Below, one piece after another: positions 45,949 to 53,280 of a stretch of DNA of 64,000 bases. Made by a program: the position numbers and the translations under genes. The notes beneath the pieces were generated by a model. It saw nothing but the letters and a program-made list of their open reading frames with translations. It was not told the DNA's origin and ran no database searches. Origin of the DNA: Phycisphaeraceae bacterium D3-23 (GTDB lineage: Bacteria > Planctomycetota > Phycisphaerae > Phycisphaerales > Phycisphaeraceae); assembly GCA_039555135.1 (NCBI GenBank), contig CP114179.1:2108001-2172000 (forward strand), in the 5' to 3' direction. Every line of letters starts with the position of its first letter. The stretch's first letter is position 1.

Positions 45949-46668
45949 ATGGACTTTCATTTCCAAGCCAAACGAGCCGGAGGCGGTCAGGTCAGCAGCC
46001 GCATCTCGGCGAGGGACTATGCCGAAGCCCGATCAATGTTGGAGTCAAGGGGTTTTCGAGACATCGAACTGACGAAGGTCGATTCGTTATCTGGAGAAAA
46101 TCGGGGCTCATCGTCAGCTTCAGAGTTTCCAGTTTTGAGAGTTGGTTTAGTCCTCATCTTCCTCGTCTTAGCTGTTGGCGGAATCGCTGCTTCCATTGAC
46201 GGGAGCAGAAAAGAAGAGCAGGGTGAAGATGAGGAGCAACTGGCTGCCACCCAGACAGAACCTCATGCCATTCGTTCAACCCCGCCCCCAACCCCGGTTC
46301 CTCAGGTTACTTTTGCCCCGCATAAGTTGCGAGCAAATCTGGAACAAGCCCTAACATCAGAAACCATTTCAACTCCGTTCGAGGTCTTAGGCAACAGAGA
46401 TGTGGCTTTCGCCGACATCACCAGAATCTCAATTTTAAGGTCTGACGAGGTTGGCTACGATTATGTGGTACGAGTTGAATGGCATGAGCAAACGAGGGCT
46501 AACGCAATTCTTGGAACCAGAAATGACTCGGCGCTCGAAGTCTATCTGACGGAGGATTATGGAACCACCCCTCGCCGAATCATGCAGAGCGGAGGCGCAT
46601 TCCACAACCGCCAGAAGCTGATCGACATCATCCTTCGGACCATCGAGGGGATGAGGAGGCGTAGGTAG
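45949..46668 (+). CDS. Single-pass membrane protein with GspF-N-terminus-like segment, unknown
   Basis: 239 residues. Residues 1-48 (FHFQAKRAGGGQVSSRISARDYAEARSMLESRGFRDIEL) resemble the small N-terminal module of type II secretion F proteins, which recognises partners. A transmembrane helix follows (about 68-88), then a soluble region (about 125-239). Function unknown. ATG 45949 has AAGGGGAACC upstream, which favours it over ATG 45907. It is the first gene right of the operators, so probably under XRE control. Moderately AT-rich, as the rest of the element. Confidence 0.7.
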   Translation: MDFHFQAKRAGGGQVSSRISARDYAEARSMLESRGFRDIELTKVDSLSGENRGSSSASEFPVLRVGLVLIFLVLAVGGIAASIDGSRKEEQGEDEEQLAATQTEPHAIRSTPPPTPVPQVTFAPHKLRANLEQALTSETISTPFEVLGNRDVAFADITRISILRSDEVGYDYVVRVEWHEQTRANAILGTRNDSALEVYLTEDYGTTPRRIMQSGGAFHNRQKLIDIILRTIEGMRRRR

Positions 46669-46894
46669 CTACTGGATTCTGACCCAACGCAAGGATTTCT
46701 GTCCATGCGTTTTCTTGTGCGTAACAAAAAATTCCAGACAAAAAGAATGTGAATATATAGAAACGTATTTCTTGATGCCACCAGCGAACCCGCTTGTGAA
46801 ACTGGTGAAGCCACAAAAATAACCTTCTAAAACAGCTTGTTAATGAAATCACGCACGGTAGTGTTTCCTCGTAATCAAACCGAGGAGACTCCTG

Positions 46895-47533
46895 TTGCAA
46901 CTGACAACCCCAGACGCTCTTATCAATCATTTTGTCCCCGATGGCTTTTGGAATCAAGGCTACCTTGACTTAGCCGTTGAGCAGATGCTCAAAGATCGCT
47001 GGGTCATCAGCTACCATCCAGACATCGAATGGCCCTTCAGGCCCATCGCCCAAACGCAGCCCTTCGAGCATCTCGCTCCGATCATCAGCAGCGCCTACGA
47101 GGCTTCCCGAACAGTTCATTCTCCGGTCATCGAACTGCCCCGTGGCATGGTCGAAACCCGAGCAGGCCATCTCATTGGCAACCCTGAATGTGGAGCGCGC
47201 CTCGCCAGACGAGGGCTGATCATTGTTGCCTGCTCCGAGACAACCATCAATTTAAGAGGGTTCGACCCTGCTGTAGCGCTGCTGGTCAATGCATCTCGGT
47301 ACGGAACCAAAAGCAGAGGGCAACTCGCAACCTCGATTGTCAAAGCTGCCCTTGGGAAGCAGATGCGCCCCAAGGAGTTGTCGGAATCCAATCTCTTCGA
47401 GTCTCAACAGATCCTGAATCGGTTCGGGGTCTCGATGGATGAGGTCCGGCCCAATAGTACATGGATCAAGCTCCGGTCGGATTGGCAGATCCCAAATGCT
47501 CGGCAGTTCATGTCATGGGGAGGACGACGATGA
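46895..47533 (+). CDS. Module gene A1: conserved unknown protein of the recombinase module
   Basis: 212 residues. The start is TTG 46895, well supported by GAGGAG seven bases upstream. No known family recognised. It matches the gene at 57694 in position and, weakly, in sequence: both have a ~40-residue N-terminal block, and a C-terminal block with RYGTKSRGQLATSIVKAALG here against RYSRPRRGFKIRTLLRDVLG there, then ILNRFGV against NLDEFGI. The stop overlaps the next start by 4 bases (ATGA). The role may be regulation or recombination accessory; unknown. Confidence 0.7.
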   Translation: MQLTTPDALINHFVPDGFWNQGYLDLAVEQMLKDRWVISYHPDIEWPFRPIAQTQPFEHLAPIISSAYEASRTVHSPVIELPRGMVETRAGHLIGNPECGARLARRGLIIVACSETTINLRGFDPAVALLVNASRYGTKSRGQLATSIVKAALGKQMRPKELSESNLFESQQILNRFGVSMDEVRPNSTWIKLRSDWQIPNARQFMSWGGRR

Positions 47534-47982
47534 TTCCGTATTGGATGCATAAGGCGTACCTCCAACTTCGCTGCCCATTATGCCATACGACTCCATTTGG
47601 CTACGACACCCAGCAGATCAAAGCCAAGCTGGCCAACCCGGAGGTCTTCGATCCCCGACCAGATCTGCGGATCGTCTGCATTGTGAGATGCAACAAGTGC
47701 AAGTCGTATTGTCGCTACATCTTCGTCCGGGAATGCAAAGACCTCTACAAACTGATGAACGGGCTGTTCGTCCGCCCGAACTTCGAGGTCACCCTCAATC
47801 CTCTTTACAAAACCCCGCCGGAGCGGATCGAGCCCCGAGGTCGGATGGCTAAGTACCTCGACCGACCCATCTCGGATCGAGAGGTTGAGGGCTTTATCAA
47901 TACGCTCCATCGGACCTCGTTCAATCGGAACTCGAAGTCGTTCGAGCGATGGCTCAGCCGTTTCGAGCTAGGCAAAAATTGA
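47530..47982 (+). CDS. Module gene B1: zinc-ribbon protein
   Basis: 150 residues. Two Cys pairs, CPLC (about 17-20) and CNKC (about 57-60), form a zinc ribbon. The C-terminus ISDREVEGFINTLHRTSF then NRNSKSFERWLSRFE closely resembles the end of the gene at 58352 (TSFNRCTKTFEKWIERM), so the two are homologues. Translation is coupled to gene A1. Function unknown; zinc ribbons next to recombinases often bind DNA or other recombination proteins. Confidence 0.75.
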   Translation: MIPYWMHKAYLQLRCPLCHTTPFGYDTQQIKAKLANPEVFDPRPDLRIVCIVRCNKCKSYCRYIFVRECKDLYKLMNGLFVRPNFEVTLNPLYKTPPERIEPRGRMAKYLDRPISDREVEGFINTLHRTSFNRNSKSFERWLSRFELGKN

Positions 47983-48025
47983 TGCAAATTGCTGGGCAGG
48001 ATTTTCCCCTATGCCAATTCGCATC
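47981..48025. repeat. Inverted repeat between module genes B1 and C1
   Basis: GATGCAAATTG and CAATTCGCATC pair at 10 of 11 positions around a 23-base loop. It starts at the B1 stop. The equivalent gap of the second element has another inverted repeat at 58917-58947 with different sequence. It could be a terminator or a recombination-protein site. Confidence 0.5.
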
Positions 48026-48202
48026 AGACGCTTTGTGAAGTAGGGCGTTTGTAAATCGCAATTGAAAAAGAGCTTAGATGCCAATGAGGCCGTCGCCAGA
48101 AGGCGGGGCCACAAGAATTCTTAACCCTAGATTTTGAACGGACTGGCTTTCGACTCGGCAAACGGCCACGGAATCCCAGTCCCCCAAGTCGAGTCGCTCC
48201 CA

Positions 48203-48508
48203 ATGAACCCTCCTCCAATCCAAACCAGTTCTACGACAAAATCCGCTCCGCCATCGCCCAAGTCTAGGGCAACTGGCGGGGTCAGCCTGACTCTTAAAGA
48301 GGTTCGACAGATCGTTGAGATCTGGTCTCTGCCTCCATTTGTTGCTCTGGATCAGGCGGCGAACATCGCAAACCTGACGCCCGGCAGCCTTCGAGGCATG
48401 GTCAGCGAGGGGCGTTTTCCGAACAGCGCCGTTAAGGGCAAGCCCCTCATGTTCGTAACGGTCAAGTTCATTCAGGAAGTTGCCCGCCGGACGGGAGGTT
48501 CCCGATGA
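48203..48508 (+). CDS. Module gene C1: small HTH (excisionase-like) protein
   Basis: 101 residues. The C-terminal ~75 residues (GVSLTLKEVRQIVEIWSLPP, then FVALDQAANIANLTPGSLRG) look like a MerR/HTH_17-type winged helix as in excisionases. The matching gene at 59102 shares GVRLSKKDAQQIIEAHGLPP and the later RPLQFITLLFIQD against KPLMFVTVKFIQE. The start is uncertain: ATG 48203 is taken; a TTG at 48134 is possible. The stop overlaps the integrase ATG by 4 bases. A role in excision or integrase control is inference. Confidence 0.75.
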   Translation: MNPPPIQTSSTTKSAPPSPKSRATGGVSLTLKEVRQIVEIWSLPPFVALDQAANIANLTPGSLRGMVSEGRFPNSAVKGKPLMFVTVKFIQEVARRTGGSR

Positions 48509-49677
48509 AATGGACTGATTCATACATCGTAGAAGGAACTGACCCGCTGGTTACGATCGGCCGAGCAGATCGTATCGACCCAAAGACAGGCATAAGGAAG
48601 GTCAGTCCGGTCTATCACGAACGGTTTACCGTTGATGGCAGGCAGGTATCCCGTACCCTTCATACCAACAACAAGCGGGAGGCGATCCGGCGGGCTCTTC
48701 AACGCCAACTTGGCGGAGAGACGGCCATCGTACCAGTACCGTCGGATCCCGAAGAAGTTGTTGAGGTAGTCAGCATCGGTGACGGACTGGACGAATACAT
48801 GTCCGTCTGTCGTAGCCGGGATCTTGCGCGCCGAACGATCCTGACCTACGAGCTGGTCATTCGTCAGATCAAGGAGATGCTCGGCAAACGAATTGCGCGC
48901 CCGGTGTCTTCGTTCTCCGAGAAGGATTTCTGGACATACAACCAGATGATGCTTGATGGCGGGCTCTCTCCAAAGACTCGATACGTCCGACTCGTCACTG
49001 TCAAGCAAGCGTTCAAATACGTTCATCAGGCGGGCTACATCGAGAAGAACCCGCTGGCCCCAATCCGAATGCATAAACCTGAATCGAAGCAGCAGCCCTG
49101 CTTCTCCGTCGAGCAAGTTCAGGAGTTACTGAAGCAAGCAGACGAGCATACTCGCCCAATCTTCGCTCTTATGGCATATACAGGCCTGAGGTTCGGCGAG
49201 GTTGCTGAGTTGCGATGGGCGGACCTGCTATTGGATCAGGGGGACTGCGGTTTCATTCGAGTCATGCGGGGCGGATCTCATGGCTTGCCGAAGAACAAGA
49301 CATCTCGGCTAGTCCCGGTCCATCCAGACTTAAAGAAGGTTTTGGTAGAGATGCCTCGTAAAGGCGAGCGGGTCTTCTATGACCGGATCCTGATGAAGCC
49401 GTTGAGCCAGAAGAAGCTTCTTAGGGAGATCAAGGCGCTCTGCGAGAGATGCGGGTTTGAAAATTCTCAGCAATACAAGCTGCATAGCTTCAGGCATTTC
49501 TTCTGCTCATGGGCTGCTCGGCAGAACTTGTCATACAAATACGTCTTGGGCTGGCTCGGACATTCCGACAGCCGAATCGTTGACCTCTACTTTACGATGT
49601 TCGACGACGCTTCTCATGCTGCAATGTCGTCGTTGAGAATTGACGCCAAACAATCAGAATCAAAGGGGAGCCGCTGA
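48505..49677 (+). CDS. Module gene D1: tyrosine site-specific recombinase (integrase)
   Basis: 390 residues. The SAM-like core-binding domain (about 90-185) precedes the catalytic domain with TGLRFGEVAELRW (first Arg), HSFRHFFCSW (HxxR), GHSDSRIVDLYF (His and nucleophile Tyr). All five catalytic residues R-H-R-H-Y are visible, with Lys in the beta-hairpin region KNKTSR. It should integrate the element at tRNA-Ser. Translation is coupled to C1 on one side and E1 on the other (TGATG). It resembles the gene at 59557 closely in architecture and motifs. Confidence 0.93.
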   Translation: MKWTDSYIVEGTDPLVTIGRADRIDPKTGIRKVSPVYHERFTVDGRQVSRTLHTNNKREAIRRALQRQLGGETAIVPVPSDPEEVVEVVSIGDGLDEYMSVCRSRDLARRTILTYELVIRQIKEMLGKRIARPVSSFSEKDFWTYNQMMLDGGLSPKTRYVRLVTVKQAFKYVHQAGYIEKNPLAPIRMHKPESKQQPCFSVEQVQELLKQADEHTRPIFALMAYTGLRFGEVAELRWADLLLDQGDCGFIRVMRGGSHGLPKNKTSRLVPVHPDLKKVLVEMPRKGERVFYDRILMKPLSQKKLLREIKALCERCGFENSQQYKLHSFRHFFCSWAARQNLSYKYVLGWLGHSDSRIVDLYFTMFDDASHAAMSSLRIDAKQSESKGSR

Positions 49678-49859
49678 TGGAGCCCCCAGACAAGAGAAAC
49701 AAAGGCGATCCTGCGCCCGTATCGAGAAAGCAAGAGCCCATCGAGATTGATGGGGTTCGAATCGAGATTACATGGGTCCAGATGTCGGACCAGCAAGAAA
49801 CAGAATTTATGGCTGAGCTACAAGTCGTAGTCAGCTATCTCCTCCGAACTTTTTCATAA
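49677..49859 (+). CDS. Module gene E1: small conserved protein
   Basis: 60 residues. ATG 49677 shares its A with the integrase stop, so translation is coupled. The part VRIEITWVQMSDQQETEFMA then ELQVVVSYLLRTF aligns with IRARVVYLRPSSQTDRDFAL then AIERFVAAQVRRTL of the 60801 gene. The shared pattern suggests a real small protein conserved between both modules. No known domain recognised. Confidence 0.65.
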   Translation: MEPPDKRNKGDPAPVSRKQEPIEIDGVRIEITWVQMSDQQETEFMAELQVVVSYLLRTFS

Positions 49860-49869
49860 GGATTAAAAC

Positions 49870-51960
49870 ATGATTCATGGTAAAAACTACTCAGGTCGTA
49901 GCGCTGTTCTTCTCGCCCGAGCAAGCACAAAAAAACAGAGTCTTAGCGTAGAAGATCAGATTAATACGATGGAAAGGTTTGCTAGACGAGAGGGGATTGA
50001 AGTCATAGCAACTATTGGGCAAGCAGGGGTCTCTGCCAGTAACTCTAAGTATCGCCCCGACTTGGATGAGGTCGTCAACCGGAAGTTAGCATCTGATGAC
50101 TTTGATCTTTTGCTTGTTTACAACATGTCTCGCTTTACCAGAGCCAGAGGGCTAGAGGGCTTAGCTCAGATTCAAGATTTTCATCGGCTTGGCATTGAGG
50201 TTTTATCTTGTACGGAAAAATTTCTGCCGGGTAACAACGGCATGATTCAGAAATCTCAGAAGACCGCGCAGAACAATGATTTTGTAAAAGATGCGAGCTT
50301 GGTTATTTGTCGGGGGCGCATGAAGGCCATGCGAGAACGACGGGCACTACCAACAACTCATACTCCATTTGGAACTGACCGATTCATTCGAAATGCCGAT
50401 GGGACTCCGCTACATATCGTCAGAGAGAATCGGGATGGATCGCAAACAGTTTTTGATGCGAATGATCCACTACGAGTTGTTCGAGAATATCCAGCATCAA
50501 TAAGTGGGAAGCGAGCCCGGTATATTAAGTCTAAACATGACATGGTTGAACTCTGCCCCGGCGACCCCGAGATAGTCGAGATTGTCCTCAGAATTCTCCG
50601 GCAGCGTCACATAGATGGTTGGGGCGCAGCGATGATTGCCAAGAAGTTAAATGAAGATGCTATTCCAAGTTGCAGAAACAAAGTATGGAATTCCTGCATC
50701 ATTCAAAAATTCTTTCGTCAACCAGCATACATCGGATACCTTGTTGCAAATCAAATGTCGGATGCCTTGTTCTATCGGGCGAGTAAAGATGATCCAATCG
50801 AGATCGAAGAAGACATTTCTGGAGAGTCTGAAGGAGAGATGATTTACCGATCTCCCGAAGACTGGTTTCATATTGACCAGCCGATGCTGGCAAACTATCT
50901 GCCTGATGATATCAGGCCATTAGCCCAGAAAGAGGTTGAGTATAAGATGCGACTTCGGGCTGAGAATTCAAACAAGCGACGGGAAGATATGAAAGGTCGC
51001 CCGAAAAACAGGCATAAGCAAACTAAATACTTACTGACGGGCCTACTTCGAGAGGCCAGCACAGGCTTGCCAATGGTAGGGCAAGGCGGTCGAAGTAAGT
51101 ACCGATACTACAAAATTGGTAAGGCAGTTTCATCTCCCGGCATTCAGTTGCCAAAGCCTAATACCATTTCGGTAAAGCCGGTTGAGGCAGCTACGATCGC
51201 TGCTCTCCGTCTCGCTTTGCGGTCTGCCAGAGACTATAAAGCTATGATCATGGCTGAAGCTGAACGTCAACGACAAGCTGCCAGCCTTTCTGATCACAAG
51301 GCTGAAAAGTATAGGCAGAGTCTTGCTGATCTTGAAGCTGATTGCAATCTCATCCATCGTCAGATCAATATCTATGGCGAAGAGTTTGGGATGAAGCTTA
51401 TCAAAGATAATCGAGACAAGGCTGAGATGTTCAAACGAAAACTTGAGAAGGCAGAACGCCTGAATGAACACTGGGGCCAAGATGTTGCTGAGCGAGTTGA
51501 TGAGGTCGCGCAGAAGCTAGTTAAAGTCTCGGGCTGGATTACGGATGGCCCTTCGGCGACAAATCGTCATTTGCTGGAAATCTTCATCGCTGATGCGACG
51601 GCTAATACGAGGACAAAGGAGCTAAAACTGTCTTTCCGCATCCCTAGAGCAGTTTTTGCTGATCCCGCCGGAGTTAGTCTCGAATGTGGATCATTATACT
51701 ACTCAACATACGAGACTAACAGCCCTGACGGCATCCCTCTCCCCTCCTACGTCTTCGTTTGGGACGCCGAGGCCAAGCAGTACGAGCCCCCTGTCGTCCT
51801 GCTACCCGCCCCGCCGCCAGCTCCTCTGCCCGGCGAGACGCCCGAGACTGCCTTCGAAGTCAACGTAGACGAGGTAGGCGGTCGGGCTGCTGAAGCGTCT
51901 GAGGAGAAGTCTACTCTGGAAGACAGGCACTCGGATTCTGTTGTCGGGGATCTTGACTAG
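49870..51960 (+). CDS. Module gene F1: large serine recombinase
   Basis: 696 residues. The N-terminal resolvase domain has the nucleophile in LLARASTKKQS (Ser19) and FDLLLVYNMSRFTR (catalytic Arg region). The recombinase domain (about 165-300) follows. The zinc-ribbon position (about 380-415, LLTGLLREASTG...YRYYKIGKA) has lost its cysteines. A coiled coil follows (about 460-560). The last ~70 residues are Pro/Glu-rich and GC-rich, unlike the AT-rich body. ATG 49870 follows AAGGATTAAAAC. It follows E1 by 10 bases, so it belongs to the same operon. Catalytic residues look intact. Confidence 0.92.
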   Translation: MIHGKNYSGRSAVLLARASTKKQSLSVEDQINTMERFARREGIEVIATIGQAGVSASNSKYRPDLDEVVNRKLASDDFDLLLVYNMSRFTRARGLEGLAQIQDFHRLGIEVLSCTEKFLPGNNGMIQKSQKTAQNNDFVKDASLVICRGRMKAMRERRALPTTHTPFGTDRFIRNADGTPLHIVRENRDGSQTVFDANDPLRVVREYPASISGKRARYIKSKHDMVELCPGDPEIVEIVLRILRQRHIDGWGAAMIAKKLNEDAIPSCRNKVWNSCIIQKFFRQPAYIGYLVANQMSDALFYRASKDDPIEIEEDISGESEGEMIYRSPEDWFHIDQPMLANYLPDDIRPLAQKEVEYKMRLRAENSNKRREDMKGRPKNRHKQTKYLLTGLLREASTGLPMVGQGGRSKYRYYKIGKAVSSPGIQLPKPNTISVKPVEAATIAALRLALRSARDYKAMIMAEAERQRQAASLSDHKAEKYRQSLADLEADCNLIHRQINIYGEEFGMKLIKDNRDKAEMFKRKLEKAERLNEHWGQDVAERVDEVAQKLVKVSGWITDGPSATNRHLLEIFIADATANTRTKELKLSFRIPRAVFADPAGVSLECGSLYYSTYETNSPDGIPLPSYVFVWDAEAKQYEPPVVLLPAPPPAPLPGETPETAFEVNVDEVGGRAAEASEEKSTLEDRHSDSVVGDLD

Positions 51961-52293
51961 CGCTGCTGAGGACCGCTAGACTGGTTGGGAGAATGTTGCC
52001 CCCGGAAGCTGCCCTGTTGAGTCTTAGTACTCGCAGGGCGGTTTTTAATCCGCAGATGAGATGCTCAGTTGACCGGACTGCTGTTTGAGCTGAGTTGATG
52101 TTGTCAGGCTAGCGCCGGGCCAATCAGTTCGGGTAGTCGAATAGTGCTTATCCCTGCGCAAAAAATGCTCCATGAACATGGGTCACGTCCCTTTTTGTGG
52201 ATTTAGGGAGCATACTATCTGGCATTGTGGTTGCTGTGAGTCACTCTACTACCTGACGTATTTGCAAGGCTAGTGAACTCGGCTGGAATCATA
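51961..52293. other. Gap between recombinase module and methyltransferase
   Basis: No gene seen over about 330 bases. A terminator lies at 52011-52046; the rest is AT-leaning sequence that probably holds the promoter of the methyltransferase gene. Confidence 0.6.
52011..52045 (+). terminator. Intrinsic terminator of the recombination operon
   Basis: GCCCTG and CAGGGC enclose a second small stem GAGT/ACTC, followed by GGTTTTT. It lies 50 bases after the serine recombinase stop. Confidence 0.8.
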
Positions 52294-53280
52294 ATGGCTC
52301 GCAAGCAAAAACATCGCCCCACCGTCGTCGAACTCTTTGCCGGTGCAGGATTACTCAGCCATGCATTCAAGCTGGAAGGGTTCGATGTCGTCCAAGCAGT
52401 TGAGATGGACTCGGCCGCTGCCGAAACCTACCGCATGAACCTAGGTGATCATATTTGCGTTGGCGATGTAAGGGAAGTCACGCCAGTTGGGAGGGTTGAT
52501 GTCCTAATTGCAGGACCGCCATGCCAAGGATTCTCTACCCTAAATCAGAACCGAAAGACTGATGTAAGGCGAGAGCTATGCATGGAAGTTGTCCGGTGGT
52601 CTGAAGAAGTTAGGCCTCGGTTTGTTGTCGTGGAGAATGTTGCTACTTTTCTGGAGTCGGACGCTTCTCAACGTATGGAAGCTGGGCTTGAAGCGCAGGG
52701 CTTCATGCTGTTCAAGTTCATTCTTGACGCCCATGATTTCGGTGTTGCTCAACGACGGCGACGTTCGTTTGTGATCGCAACTCGTGGCTCGAAACCAATG
52801 ATAAAAGCATTGCGAGTGTCTAATCGGGCATCGACTGTTCGAGATGCTTGGCGTGGTTTGTCTACAGTCCCTGATGGCAAGAACCATCATGTCGCGCCTA
52901 CACCGTCTCAACTTGCAGAAGACCGGATGAAAGCAATGCCGAAGGGAGGCGGCAAGCAGGACGTGATGGCTAACCGTCCCGACCTTGCACCAAAATCATG
53001 GTGGGCGCTAGGCAGAAATGCTACAGATGTTTGGAGTCGTCTCCGTTGGGATGAACCAGCGAACACATTGCGGACCTGTCTTCTCAACCCTTCAAAAGGC
53101 CGGTATATCCATCCCAAACAAAATCGAGTTATCTCAATCCGTGAGGCTGCTCGACTTCATTCGATTCCAGATACATGGAAGTTCACAGGTAGCCCAACCA
53201 GCAGTGCAAGGCAGATTGGCAACAGTGTCCCGCCCTTGCTAGGCCGTGCTGTTGCTCGTGCCGTCCGCCGATGCGGTTGA
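52294..53280 (+). CDS. C5-cytosine DNA methyltransferase
   Basis: 328 residues. Motif I VVELFAGAGLLSHAF (residues 11-25), motif IV GPPCQGFS with nucleophile Cys77, motif VI VVVENVATF, motif VIII AQRRRRSFV, and motifs IX/X REAARLHSIP and QIGNSVPPLL are all present. It methylates cytosine C5 at an unknown site. It is the first cargo gene; the MORC-like ATPase gene runs towards it and the two 3' ends overlap by 42 bases. Start ATG 52294 is preferred; GTG 52273 is possible. Confidence 0.95.
   Translation: MARKQKHRPTVVELFAGAGLLSHAFKLEGFDVVQAVEMDSAAAETYRMNLGDHICVGDVREVTPVGRVDVLIAGPPCQGFSTLNQNRKTDVRRELCMEVVRWSEEVRPRFVVVENVATFLESDASQRMEAGLEAQGFMLFKFILDAHDFGVAQRRRRSFVIATRGSKPMIKALRVSNRASTVRDAWRGLSTVPDGKNHHVAPTPSQLAEDRMKAMPKGGGKQDVMANRPDLAPKSWWALGRNATDVWSRLRWDEPANTLRTCLLNPSKGRYIHPKQNRVISIREAARLHSIPDTWKFTGSPTSSARQIGNSVPPLLGRAVARAVRRCG

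Noticed and set aside
46669-46894. Possible small RNA in the AT-rich gap before gene A1
   Set aside because: No clear promoter plus terminator pair or stable hairpin could be seen; only the GAGGAG ribosome site is supported.
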